DNA from: Clostridium sp. UBA4548
GTDB taxonomy: Bacteria; Bacillota; Clostridia; Clostridiales; Clostridiaceae
Direction: 5' to 3'
Assembly (NCBI RefSeq): GCF_002387895.1
Contig: NZ_DGLI01000021.1
Span: 288,837 to 352,836 of the forward strand
Length of the DNA stretch: 64,000 nt
Below are positions 17,329-25,585 of this stretch, piece after piece. The notes beneath the pieces were generated by a model that saw only the letters and a program-made list of their open reading frames with translations, was not told the DNA's origin and made no database searches. How positions within the stretch are numbered: position 1 is the first letter of the stretch; each line of letters begins with the position of its first letter. Position numbers and translations under genes: made by a program.

Positions 17329-18490
17329 GGATAAGGCTGCATCATCTGCAAAGAACTTTGTAAGCAATGCAGTGGACACTGTATCAAACTATGTATCAAA
17401 AGCAGTATCTTATGTGCAAGATGTTGTATCTACTGGTTGGGGGTATGTTAAGAAAGCCTATAACTATGTAGCAGACAATGTTAAAAGCTGGTATAACTCA
17501 ACAAAGAAAACAGTGGATTCTTATGTCACAAAGGCAGAGCAAAAGATTTCATCAGCTAAAGAAAATATAAAAAATACAGTAAACAAAATAGCGAAATTAG
17601 CAAAACCAGTAATTACTACCAGAAACTATCCTAATGAAGTTGTAAGAGCAGAAATGGATACTATAAAGAAGAGCTGTGAAGGAGCTCAGTATTTAGGAAC
17701 CCAAGATTATAAATATAAAGAACAGGTATTGGCAGGAAATCGACTAGATGGAGCTAATAGCGTAATGTTATTATCAACAGGAAATGCGGCAGATGATGTT
17801 AGTGGTGTAGTGAAAAATGAAAATAGTATATTAGATTTCATAATAAAAGTAGGAACAGGAGTAGGAGCAGTTGTATTAGGAGTAGGAGCTATAGCTGCAG
17901 CAGCACCGGTTATACTTCCAGCATTAGCAGCAGGAGCCTTAGAAATGGGAATAGTTGCAATAGTTACTGCAGTGTTTGGAACTACAGTAACTGCAATGGG
18001 AGCATCAGAAATATCTGATGGACTATTTGGAGTGAATCCGGCAAGAGATCTAGCAAGCAGCTTCGGAATAAGCAATGAGGACTATGATTTAGCATTTGGA
18101 ATAGTAGCTGGCGGAGCTTCTATTGGAACGAATATTTTAGCCCCTATAACAAAAAATCCTACTAGTGCTATTAAGGGTGGGGTTAACACTCAAATACCAA
18201 AAACAAGGGAGGCATTACATAAAAACCTCTTAGATAAAGGATATAGGTGTAATGGAACGTCCGAGGGTGGTTATGTCACATATATGCATCCAGATGGTAG
18301 AAGAGTGGATATTAGACCAAATGGGGAAGTAATAAATACACTCAAAGAATGGTTACCCGACCACTCAAGAAAAATAATCAAAAGATACTTTTTTGATGGT
18401 ACAGAAGTACCAAATGGAGGGCACAATACTGGGGAATTTGTTGATCCGATAGGTGAAGGAACATTCTTACCACCTAAACCAAGTAATTAA
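16871..18490 (+). CDS. Orphan RHS core plus alternative toxin tip (silent cassette)
   Basis: 539 residues from the first ATG, but no ribosome binding site precedes it; the frame is open from 16772 and enters from the integrase remnant. It contains the RHS core-associated domain (GRFLTRDSYLGDV, YTDPSGHWPGW), the Gly/Ala-rich pre-toxin region with a ~40-residue insertion relative to the main gene, and a different last ~105 residues. That tip has GGYVTYMHPDGRRVDIRPNG and HNTGEFVDPIGEGTF. A Gly-Tyr/His/Asp-Gly/Arg-Pro-Gly-Glu pattern of this kind is seen in several small RNase toxin tips, but I cannot name the family. It lacks a signal peptide, YD repeats and an own start, as expected for an orphan tip activated only by recombination into the main gene. 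Confidence 0.75.
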   Translation: MTSDANGNYTNAYTYGLDRISVDKLSPNSDAKTDPLFYLYDGRGSVANTTNSLGQVRDKYRYDPYGEVKHGGFWGSNGTHYENFYGYNGEDYNRLSGLEYLRARYYEPESGRFLTRDSYLGDVMQPLTLNRYAYALNNPMMYTDPSGHWPGWLDKAASSAKNFVSNAVDTVSNYVSKAVSYVQDVVSTGWGYVKKAYNYVADNVKSWYNSTKKTVDSYVTKAEQKISSAKENIKNTVNKIAKLAKPVITTRNYPNEVVRAEMDTIKKSCEGAQYLGTQDYKYKEQVLAGNRLDGANSVMLLSTGNAADDVSGVVKNENSILDFIIKVGTGVGAVVLGVGAIAAAAPVILPALAAGALEMGIVAIVTAVFGTTVTAMGASEISDGLFGVNPARDLASSFGISNEDYDLAFGIVAGGASIGTNILAPITKNPTSAIKGGVNTQIPKTREALHKNLLDKGYRCNGTSEGGYVTYMHPDGRRVDIRPNGEVINTLKEWLPDHSRKIIKRYFFDGTEVPNGGHNTGEFVDPIGEGTFLPPKPSN

Positions 18491-18508
18491 AAAATGGAGG
18501 AAAGATGT

Positions 18509-18898
18509 ATGCAAAGTGTTTTTAAAGAAGTAATGCTCAGCAGATTACTATTTAGTGAAGGGAAACATGATGTTAAGTTTGAGTTTTATGACTCATATAG
18601 TGGAGTTGATATAGGTCAAGTAATTTGTAAAAATATATTTTCATTTAATTTCAATACTGCATTTGTTCCAAATGAAGAAAGTTTTCCGTGTTTTGTTTTA
18701 GATGTGGCAATAGAGCAGCTTATTAAAGAAGAAGTTGTCGAGCAATTTAAAAAGTCAAATTATAGTTACACAGATGGAGGGCAACCTGTAATACCTCAAA
18801 GTGAGCAATACTGGATATTTAAGATTCAAGGAGGGCCTTTAGATATTAAAATTATTTGTGATAAAATTGAGACCACAAAGTTTAATGAAGATAAATAA
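18509..18898 (+). CDS. Probable immunity protein of the orphan RHS tip
   Basis: 129 residues from the ATG at 18509, which follows GGAGG by 8 nt; an ATG at 18494 overlaps that ribosome binding site and is not used. The composition is beta-rich and aromatic (FEFYDSYSGVDIGQVIC, FNFNTAFVPNEESFPCFV), soluble, with no signal peptide. The family is not recognised. It begins 18 nt after the orphan tip, and its own good ribosome binding site means it can be made even if the toxin tip is silent, which is typical for orphan immunity genes. Confidence 0.6.
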   Translation: MQSVFKEVMLSRLLFSEGKHDVKFEFYDSYSGVDIGQVICKNIFSFNFNTAFVPNEESFPCFVLDVAIEQLIKEEVVEQFKKSNYSYTDGGQPVIPQSEQYWIFKIQGGPLDIKIICDKIETTKFNEDK

Positions 18899-18912
18899 AT
18901 AGAGGTAACTTT

Positions 18913-19221
18913 ATGAAGAAAATAAAGGTATATTTTGATTATCAATGTTTTCCTATTTGGATATATGATAACAATGGAGACCTGATAGGAAATGACTTGC
19001 CTAAGGAATTAATAGATGATAAACAAGTAGAAGATACTTTTGTAAATATTCAAAGTATCTATGATAGCCTATTTACTGATAATTCAATAGAGTTTAAGTA
19101 CATTGGCTTTAGTAGTGAAACAGAGAGAGAAGAGTATCTAAAAATAGTAGACGATGCAGTAAAGCTATTAAAAACAAAACTTGGTGATTCATATGTTATT
19201 GAGCAGAGCGTTGAAGTATAA
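18913..19221 (+). CDS. Small hypothetical protein, possible second immunity protein
   Basis: 102 residues, acidic, 14 nt after the preceding gene and with an AGAGGTAAC ribosome binding site 7 nt before the ATG. It opens with KIKVYFDYQCFPIWIYDNNG, an alternating beta pattern, and ends in a helical half (EREEYLKIVDDAVKLLKTKL). No family recognised. Immunity arrays often hold two or more unrelated immunity genes behind one tip, so this is the likeliest role, by context only. Confidence 0.5.
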   Translation: MKKIKVYFDYQCFPIWIYDNNGDLIGNDLPKELIDDKQVEDTFVNIQSIYDSLFTDNSIEFKYIGFSSETEREEYLKIVDDAVKLLKTKLGDSYVIEQSVEV

Positions 19222-19390
19222 AACTATGCAAGTCTATTATGCTTGCTGCATAATAATCATAAAACTCACTTCAAAATACAGCATGAGTTAATAAGTCAAA
19301 AGAATCCTTTTGATTATGATAATTGTACTAACTTTTCAAAAGATAGAACCCACTGCATAATTTCAATAATGCAGCAAGATAAGCTCTAAA

Positions 19391-19432
19391 TGAACTAGCT
19401 GAAAAATAAGTAGGCTAGTTCATTGCATTTTT
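19391..19432 (+). terminator. Putative intrinsic terminator
   Basis: TGAACTAGC (19391-19399) pairs with GCTAGTTCA (19414-19422), followed by TTGCATTTTT. It closes the orphan immunity genes. Confidence 0.7.
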
Positions 19433-19443
19433 GAGTGATAAAA

Positions 19444-19521
19444 TAGTGGTAGATCTTGAAAACAGTAGACTCTACCACTAAAAGATAATAAGACATACTC
19501 TGCCCAAGGGATCAGAGTATG
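19444..19521. repeat. Two adjacent perfect inverted repeats
   Basis: TAGTGGTAGA (19444-19453) with TCTACCACTA (19471-19480), and CATACTCTG (19494-19502) with CAGAGTATG (19513-19521). The second ends exactly where HINT coding similarity begins. Neither has a T tract. They may be mobile-element ends, folded DNA recombination sites or RNA stems. Confidence 0.6.
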
Positions 19522-20035
19522 CTTTGTAGCAGGTACGGCGATAGTAACAGAATTGGGAGATAAACCTATAGAAAATATCAAAGTAGGTGATAAGGTATAT
19601 TCCCAAAATGTAGATACTGGTGAAAAAGGATACAAAGAAGTAAAGAATGTATTTGTAAAAGAAACAAGCACTTTAGTACACTTGGAAGTGGACGGAATTA
19701 AGATAGACGCAACTGAAGTTCATCCATATAAGAATGCAGCTCATCATATTGTTCCTTGGAATGACGCAAGAGCATTAGATGCAAGAAATATATTAGATGG
19801 TTTCTGTATTGATTATAATTCTGCTACGAATGGTGTGTTTTTACCAATGGAGAAAAATGCATATACAGGAGATGTAGTGCAACATATTGGAAATCATAGT
19901 GCTGAGTATATTCAGACTGTAACAACTAGATTGCAAGAAGTAGTTGATGCTGGTGGCAGCAGTGCAGATGCAGTTTCTGCATTAAATAAAATACGTGAAG
20001 AACTGCCTAATGGTACATTAAAATTAAACAAATAA
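19520..20035 (+). pseudogene. Orphan toxin module: truncated HINT domain fused to AHH-type nuclease
   Basis: The frame is open from 19469 and recognisable from TGC at 19520: CFVAGTAIVTELGDKPIENI is the start of a pre-toxin HINT (intein-like self-cleaving) domain. It runs to ATEVHPY and then, instead of the rest of HINT, goes straight to KNAAHHIVPWNDARALDARN, the AHH motif of the AHH family in the HNH/endonuclease VII group; GVFLP and HIGNHSAEYIQTV follow as in that family. The HINT domain is therefore cut to about half by an internal deletion. There is no ATG start with a ribosome binding site, no signal peptide and no RHS part. It is a stored or decaying nuclease tip; the nuclease half itself looks intact. 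Confidence 0.8.
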
Positions 20036-20047
20036 GGGAGTGATTAA

Positions 20048-20635
20048 GTGAAAATATGGAGATTAGAAATCGATTTTGGAGAGTATGAGTCCTTTCAATT
20101 AGTAAATAAAGATAAACAATTTTTAAGAGAATTCAAGAACAAAATACTGAGTGGAAAGCCTCAAAATGGTGAGCTAGATAATATGGAAATTGAAATTGTA
20201 GAAGGTGAGATAGCTACTGACTTACCAAAGTTCTGGAGTGCTTCAGGTACTATGTTATTTAGTGAGAAATCGAAGAATTGTTTAGAAAGTCTAATCAGCG
20301 ATTGTGTTGAGCTTATACCAATAAAGTACCAAAACACAACAATTTATATGGTAAATATATTATGTTTGACTGATACGATTGATTATAGTAATGCGATACT
20401 TAAAAAGCTTGACTCTGGGCTAGTAGTAGGAGTAGAAAGTTATTCATTTGTGACTAGTAAAATACAAGACTTTAACATGTTTAAACTTATGTTGAATGGT
20501 AGAATTTATTCTACTGAGATATTTGTAACTTCAGAATTTAAAACAAGAGTAGAGGAAAATAAATTACTAGGATTTAAATTTGTGGAAGTATGGATTCAAA
20601 TTCTTAAACTAGATTCATTAAAATATATTTTCTAA
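20048..20635 (+). CDS. DUF1629/Imm11-type immunity protein
   Basis: 195 residues, starting at ATG 20048 after GGGAGTGATTAAG... spacing, 12 nt beyond the AHH module. The middle part LPKFWSASGTMLFSEKSKNC followed by LESLISDCVELIPI and a LNILCLTDTIDYSNAI-like strand matches the DUF1629 (Imm11) layout, in which a Phe-Ser-Glu segment precedes a helix and a beta hairpin. Such proteins are found as immunity partners in polymorphic toxin loci. The start codon as read is GTG or ATG within GTGAAAATATGGAG; GTG at 20048 has the better spacing. It most likely neutralises the AHH nuclease upstream. Confidence 0.65.
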   Translation: MKIWRLEIDFGEYESFQLVNKDKQFLREFKNKILSGKPQNGELDNMEIEIVEGEIATDLPKFWSASGTMLFSEKSKNCLESLISDCVELIPIKYQNTTIYMVNILCLTDTIDYSNAILKKLDSGLVVGVESYSFVTSKIQDFNMFKLMLNGRIYSTEIFVTSEFKTRVEENKLLGFKFVEVWIQILKLDSLKYIF

Positions 20636-20766
20636 CTGAAAGAAAGTATTTATTAAGGTGATGAAATGGATTTTTATATCAATCCATTAACATTTGATGT
20701 TTATATAATAGCAAGTTATACTGGATAATTGTAATTAAGCAGTGATAAAGTAATGGTAGATGTTAA
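20636..20766 (+). other. Short intergenic segment with a mini-ORF
   Basis: A 20-codon ORF (20666-20728, beginning MDFYINPLTFDVY) follows a good AAGGTGATGAA ribosome binding site. It looks like the truncated first codons of another immunity or phage-like gene. The terminator at 20767 follows. Confidence 0.35.
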
Positions 20767-20816
20767 AAAAATAGCCTTGTTATAGGAATAAATACCTATA
20801 ACAAGGCTATTTTAGT
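20767..20816. terminator. Strong bidirectional terminator closing the toxin island
   Basis: A 19-bp nearly perfect stem (AAAATAGCCTTGTTATAGG with CCTATAACAAGGCTATTTT), loop of eight bases, with A and T runs on the two sides. Confidence 0.9.
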
Positions 20817-20869
20817 TATGTGAAGTAGTTATGTGAAATTAAAGTCTTAATTTAAACGTAACTACAGAT

Positions 20870-21025
20870 TTAAACAAACATTAAAGAAGAATAATTGCTT
20901 AATTTATTTATTAAAGCAAAAGCTAAACTAGAGTCTATTGACCTGGTGTGTAAATAGTATATAAGTAAGTACTCCAATATTAAAATAATAAGTAAAGTTA
21001 TAAATATCTTTTTAAATAATTTCAT
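20870..21025 (-). CDS. Small single-span membrane protein (51 aa)
   Basis: A minus-strand ORF of 51 residues that starts at ATG 21025, 6 nt after the strong ribosome binding site GAGGTGG, and ends at TAA 20870-20872. The N-terminus MKLFKKI is basic, followed by an uninterrupted hydrophobic helix (FITLLIILILEYLLIYYL) and a polar ~27-residue tail. That is the form of a small membrane peptide with the tail outside. No homologue is recognised. It lies between the toxin island terminator and the helicase gene. Evidence for coding is the ribosome binding site plus membrane pattern only. Confidence 0.5.
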   Translation of the reverse strand: MKLFKKIFITLLIILILEYLLIYYLHTRSIDSSLAFALINKLSNYSSLMFV

Positions 21026-21240
21026 ATACACCACCTCAATTTAGTATATGAGATTAAAAGCTATAAAGTTACAAAAACACAAGGGATTTTAATTACCTTT
21101 TTCAATAGAGCAATACCATGTATTCACGAAAACTATTAAAGAAATTACATCTATTTGTATTTTTCACAGGTGCTTAGAAAGCAACTATATCAAGGGATTT
21201 TTGGATTTTAAGCTAAAAAGGAGAATTTCCTATATAATAA

Positions 21241-21286
21241 AAAAAGCAGCAAAGGACAACTTTAAATGTCTTTTGCTGCTTTTATA
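21241..21286 (-). terminator. Intrinsic terminator of the DEAD-box helicase gene
   Basis: AAAAGCAGCAAA... pairs with ...TTTGCTGCTTTT with an AT-rich loop; on the minus strand it is followed by a T run. It lies directly after the helicase stop codon. Confidence 0.85.
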
Positions 21287-22864
21287 TTATCTTCTTTTTT
21301 TGTTAGAAACTTCGATGTTAACTCTTCTTTTTCCTATTTTATTGCCACTGCAGTTAGCAATTATTCCATCAACTAAACTTTCAGGAACATCTATGAAAGA
21401 AAACTTATCTAAAATATCAATTCTTCCGATATCTTTGCTCTTAACTCCAGCTGACTCATCTAAGAATTTAATAATATCTTTTGGAGTTGCTTTGTCAAGT
21501 TTTCCTACAGACATAAATAGTCTTGTCATATCATCTGTAGAAACAGAATCTTCTGTATCACCGTACTCATAGTTTGTTTCTTTGTCAAAGAGTAACTTAA
21601 CAAGAGAAGCAGTAACATCTTCTGCACCATATTCATTTATTAATTCCTTAGCCATTGGAAGGAAGTTTTCGTATAGGTTCTCTTCTAAAGTTCCTTTAAT
21701 ATTATCAAGGATACTTCCAGATTTTGCAGAGAAGATATCTGCAAGAGTAGGAATTTCCTTTTTATCAATTTTGCTCTTAGTATCATGTTCTATTTGTCTA
21801 ATAGCAGAAACTTCTTTTCTTGAAACGAAGCTATAAGCAGTACCTTCTTTATTAGCTCTTCCAGTTCTACCTATTCTATGAACATAGGACTCAGTATCCT
21901 GTGGTAGGTCATAGTTTATAACATGAGTAACATCTTCTACATCTATTCCTCTTGCAGCTACATCTGTTGCAATAAGGAAGTTAAGATTTCCACCTTTAAA
22001 CTTTTTAAGAGTGTTCATTCTTTGAGTCTGTTTCATGTCTCCGTGCATACCTTCAACTACGTAACCTTTACCTTGCATAGCTTCAACTAATTCATCTACA
22101 CCTTTTTTAGTTTTGCAGAATAATATTCCTGTTTTAGGATTATCTACATCTAAAACTCTACATAAGGATTCAAACTTGTTTGCAGAATTAACTATAAAGT
22201 AATACTGTTTTATTTTTGAAACTGTCATAGATTTTTTAGCAATGGTTATGTGTTCTGTTTCGGGTTTCATGTAGTTTTTAGCAAGGTTTTTAATCTGTCT
22301 TGGCATAGTTGCAGAGAATAAAAGTGTCTGTCTATCTTCACTCAAGTGGCTAAGTATGCTTTCAATATCTTCAATAAAGCCCATATTAAGCATCTCATCA
22401 GCTTCATCTAAAACTAAAAATTTAACATTTTCAAGTTTTAAAGTTCTTCTGTTAATATGATCAATTATTCTTCCAGGAGTACCAATTACAATATCTACTC
22501 CTTTTTTTAATGGACCAAGTTGTTTATCAAAGGATTGACCACCATATATAGGAAGGATTTTATATCTCTCATACTTTGAAATTTTGGAAAGTTCTTCGCT
22601 AACTTGAATTGCAAGCTCTCTTGTAGGTGCTAGTATAAGTGTTTGTACTTTTCCGCTAGGGGGAGCCATTTGGCTTAAAATAGGAGCACCGAAGGCTAAA
22701 GTTTTACCAGTACCAGTTTGAGCCTGCCCTATTAAGTCGCATCCTTGCAAACTTACAGGGATACTTTTTGCTTGTATATCACTTGGATTTTCAAATTTTA
22801 AGTCATTTATAGCATTAAGGACTGTGTCTTTAAGTCCTAATTCATCGAATCTAATTTTGTTCAT
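21287..22864 (-). CDS. DEAD-box ATP-dependent RNA helicase (DeaD/CsdA-like)
   Basis: 525 residues. Helicase core in order: Q motif region (FDELGLKDTVLNAI), motif I AQTGTGKT near 50, PTRELAIQ, TPGRI, DEAD at ~150, SAT, then the second RecA domain with ATDVAARGID and HRIGRTGR around 320-345. A linker leads to a C-terminal DbpA-type RNA-binding domain (IGRIDILDKFSFIDVPESL) at ~450-520. It unwinds structured RNA, probably in ribosome assembly and cold adaptation. Single gene, start ATG with AGAGGAA upstream, and a long leader with a folded hairpin near 23033-23072. Confidence 0.95.
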   Translation of the reverse strand: MNKIRFDELGLKDTVLNAINDLKFENPSDIQAKSIPVSLQGCDLIGQAQTGTGKTLAFGAPILSQMAPPSGKVQTLILAPTRELAIQVSEELSKISKYERYKILPIYGGQSFDKQLGPLKKGVDIVIGTPGRIIDHINRRTLKLENVKFLVLDEADEMLNMGFIEDIESILSHLSEDRQTLLFSATMPRQIKNLAKNYMKPETEHITIAKKSMTVSKIKQYYFIVNSANKFESLCRVLDVDNPKTGILFCKTKKGVDELVEAMQGKGYVVEGMHGDMKQTQRMNTLKKFKGGNLNFLIATDVAARGIDVEDVTHVINYDLPQDTESYVHRIGRTGRANKEGTAYSFVSRKEVSAIRQIEHDTKSKIDKKEIPTLADIFSAKSGSILDNIKGTLEENLYENFLPMAKELINEYGAEDVTASLVKLLFDKETNYEYGDTEDSVSTDDMTRLFMSVGKLDKATPKDIIKFLDESAGVKSKDIGRIDILDKFSFIDVPESLVDGIIANCSGNKIGKRRVNIEVSNKKRR

Positions 22865-23326
22865 TCATATTCCTCTTCTCTAATTTTCTAAAATACATCT
22901 AATAGTAACACAATATGATAATAATAGCAAACACAATTAAAAATATAATGTGTTTTTTACTATTATTAACATATTTATAACAAAATATTTAATGTCTAAA
23001 TAAATAATTTTTAAAACTTATTGATATTTATGTAAGATAACCCAAGAAAGCCCTGTGCTAGGTCACCTTACAAAATAAAAATTAAATGGTATAATGTATT
23101 ATACTACTTAATTAGGAAGATAAAACTTAGGAGCAATAGTAGAAGAACTCTAAATAATCAGTGAGTTGATTTTCTTCAGCAGCAATAGAAGAAGATTTAA
23201 CTGGCTAACGAAAAACTAGGAGAAAAGATCCTAAAATGTGGTGAAAGTATTATTGAGGAATATATTAGTTTTATCTTAGAGAGTTATATAATATTGTAGA
23301 GCATATAGAGTTATAAAGGAGATTAT
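22865..23326. other. Divergent intergenic region between helicase and M16 peptidase genes
   Basis: About 460 bp. On the minus strand, 23033-23072 folds as a two-part hairpin (GTAAG with CTTAC outside, ACCTAG with TTGGGT inside), 170-210 nt upstream of the helicase start. On the plus strand, ~23100-23320 is a purine-rich leader ending in AAAGGAG before the peptidase ATG. No ORF or known riboswitch core is visible. Confidence 0.45.
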
Positions 23327-24580
23327 ATGAATAAAGCATCATTTGATACATTACAAACTAAACTTCATAATGGATTAACATTAATTTCAATAAAGAAAGA
23401 TACACAGATTGCATCTTTGCATATAGGGGTAGCCATTGGAGCCTTGTACGAAAGTCCAAAGGAAAGAGGAATTTCACATTTCATTGAGCATATGGTTTTT
23501 AAAGGTACTAAAAACAAAGATAATGAAAAACTAAATAGCGAACTAGAGAATTTAGGTGGAGAGTATAATGCTTACACCGATTATTCTTGCACAGTTTTTA
23601 ATACTACTACCTTAAATGAAGAGCTAGAAAGCAGCGTAGAATTATTAGGTGATTTAGTTCAAAACTCTATATTCCCTGAGGAAGAAATAAAGAAGGAAAG
23701 AGGAGTAATTCTAGCAGAGATAAGAGGAAGCAAGGATGATATAGAAGATTTAAGCTTTCAAAGAATAAATGAGATAGCCTTTGATAAAAGTCCTCTTAAA
23801 TGGGATATCATCGGTAAGGAATCAATTATAAAAAAGCTTAACAAAAAGCAATTAGTGGAGTTTTATAAAACATATTATGTTCCTAATAATACTACAGTTA
23901 CCATTGTATCTAATTATGACCATGAAGATATTTTAACCATGGTAAATAGGTGTTTTGGTAAGTGGGAAGAAAAATCAGTATGTAAGCCAAAGGCTATAAC
24001 TGAAGAAAATAAAAGTGGGATGAAGACTACCTACAAAAAAGATATTGAGCAAAGTACAGTAGTTTATTTATATTCTCTTTCAGGATTAAGCAAAAAAGAA
24101 GAGTTGGCACTTAGAATACTTAATAACAAGTTTGGAGAAAGTTCTAATTCTATTCTTTTTAGGGAACTAAGAGAAGAAAGAGGACTGGCTTACGATGTAT
24201 ACACTATGCTAGACTTAACAGAAAATATTAAAACCTTGTATATTTACACTTCTGTTGCTAGTGAAAATGTAGATGAAACAATAAATGTTATTGATAATTG
24301 CATACAAAACGTAAAAGAGGGAAAAATTGTATTTGATGATAGTACTATAAAATTAATGAAAAAGATTTTTAAAACTGCGGTAGCTTCAACCTTAGAAGAT
24401 TCTACAGACCTTGGAAATTATGTACTTCATCAAGCTATGGAAAATGAAGATATTTATCAATTTAATGAAGATATGAAAAACATGGATGACATTAATAGTG
24501 AGGATTTATACCAGGTGGCAAGGAAAGTATTAAATAATCCAACAATTCATGTTTTATTATCACAAAGGGATGAAGATTAA
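23327..24580 (+). CDS. M16 family zinc metallopeptidase (pitrilysin/processing-peptidase type)
   Basis: 417 residues, one half-shell unit of the M16 type. The inverted zinc motif HFIEH is at 51-55 with the third ligand E131 (LAEIRGSKDD), the classic 76-residue spacing, so the active site is complete. The C-terminal half has the family's RELREERGLAYDVYTM substrate-clamp motif. No signal peptide, so cytosolic. Such proteins act on short peptides; the true substrate is unknown. It starts at an ATG after AAAGGAGATTAT. The TAA stop overlaps the recX start (TAATG), so the two are translationally coupled. Confidence 0.92.
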   Translation: MNKASFDTLQTKLHNGLTLISIKKDTQIASLHIGVAIGALYESPKERGISHFIEHMVFKGTKNKDNEKLNSELENLGGEYNAYTDYSCTVFNTTTLNEELESSVELLGDLVQNSIFPEEEIKKERGVILAEIRGSKDDIEDLSFQRINEIAFDKSPLKWDIIGKESIIKKLNKKQLVEFYKTYYVPNNTTVTIVSNYDHEDILTMVNRCFGKWEEKSVCKPKAITEENKSGMKTTYKKDIEQSTVVYLYSLSGLSKKEELALRILNNKFGESSNSILFRELREERGLAYDVYTMLDLTENIKTLYIYTSVASENVDETINVIDNCIQNVKEGKIVFDDSTIKLMKKIFKTAVASTLEDSTDLGNYVLHQAMENEDIYQFNEDMKNMDDINSEDLYQVARKVLNNPTIHVLLSQRDED

Positions 24581-25425
24581 TGAAAAGTATAATCACATCA
24601 ATAGAGGTTCAAAAAAGGAATAAAGATAGAGTAAATATCTTTATAAATCAGGAATTTGCCTTTGCTTGTAGTAATGAATTAATTTATTCCCATGGACTTA
24701 GAAAAGGGTTAGAGGTAGATCCTAAAAGGTTAGAACAAGTTGTTAAGGATGATAACTATATAAAGGGAAAAACTTCGGCTTTAAGGTATATTGAAAGAGC
24801 TATGAAAACAAAAAAACAGGTAGAAGGTATGCTCTTTAAAAAGGAAATGGAAGAGGAGACAGTAGCTAGAGTTATAGAGTTTCTCATTAGTTATAGCTTC
24901 ATTGATGACAAAAGGTATGCTGAGTGCTATATGAAGCAAAAGTTAAAGGAAAGTGGAAAAAATAAGATAAAATATGATTTGCTTAAAAAAGGCATAGATG
25001 AGGAACTTATAAAAGATTTATTAGCCAGGGTTTCCTATGAGGATGAGAGTAGTGTAGCCTTAGCTTTAGCAGAAAAAAAGGCAAGAATTCTAGGCAAAAG
25101 TGAAAGAGATAAAGGAAAGCTTTTAGGAAAGTTAACAAAGTACTTGCTATCAAAGGGTTATACCTATGATTTAATTAATCAGGTTGTAAACAAGGTAGCT
25201 CTAACTATTGCTGAAGATGAAGAAGCCCTTGAAGAGGAAGAAGTGGATTTTGAAGAGTTATTAGCTTTAGCACAAAAGAAATATAATGTGCTGAAAAATA
25301 ACGAGGATAATAAATTAAAACTTAAGAAAAAGCTTCAGGATTTTCTTTTAAGAAAAGGCTATAGCTACGATGAAATAAAAAGTGTGTTAAGTCAAGTAAT
25401 TGAAAATCAAGAGGAGTTTTATTAA
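24580..25425 (+). CDS. recX: Regulatory protein RecX
   Basis: 281 residues. RecX binds RecA filaments and limits their growth. The three-helix RecX repeats are visible: ALRYIERAMKTKKQVEGMLF..., the FIDDKRYAECYMKQKLKESG signature near residue 110, and a later duplicated KKLQDFLLRKGYSYDEIKSVL copy. An N-terminal ~60-residue beta domain (ITSIEVQKRNKDRVNIFINQ) precedes the helices, as in longer firmicute RecX proteins. The start overlaps the M16 stop. There is no LexA-type operator visible upstream, and recA is not nearby. Confidence 0.93.
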   Translation: MKSIITSIEVQKRNKDRVNIFINQEFAFACSNELIYSHGLRKGLEVDPKRLEQVVKDDNYIKGKTSALRYIERAMKTKKQVEGMLFKKEMEEETVARVIEFLISYSFIDDKRYAECYMKQKLKESGKNKIKYDLLKKGIDEELIKDLLARVSYEDESSVALALAEKKARILGKSERDKGKLLGKLTKYLLSKGYTYDLINQVVNKVALTIAEDEEALEEEEVDFEELLALAQKKYNVLKNNEDNKLKLKKKLQDFLLRKGYSYDEIKSVLSQVIENQEEFY

Positions 25426-25585
25426 TTAGAAATTCTCTTAGTAATAAAATTAATCTTATTTTATACACTTTTGGTGTTATATTTTCATAAAGTAATTTAG
25501 GTGCACCAATAAGTAAGTGGTTAGTGCAGTAGAAAATTTAGTTCCAAGTGGCTAAATATAAATTTATATCGAAGAAGGTGAGGTT

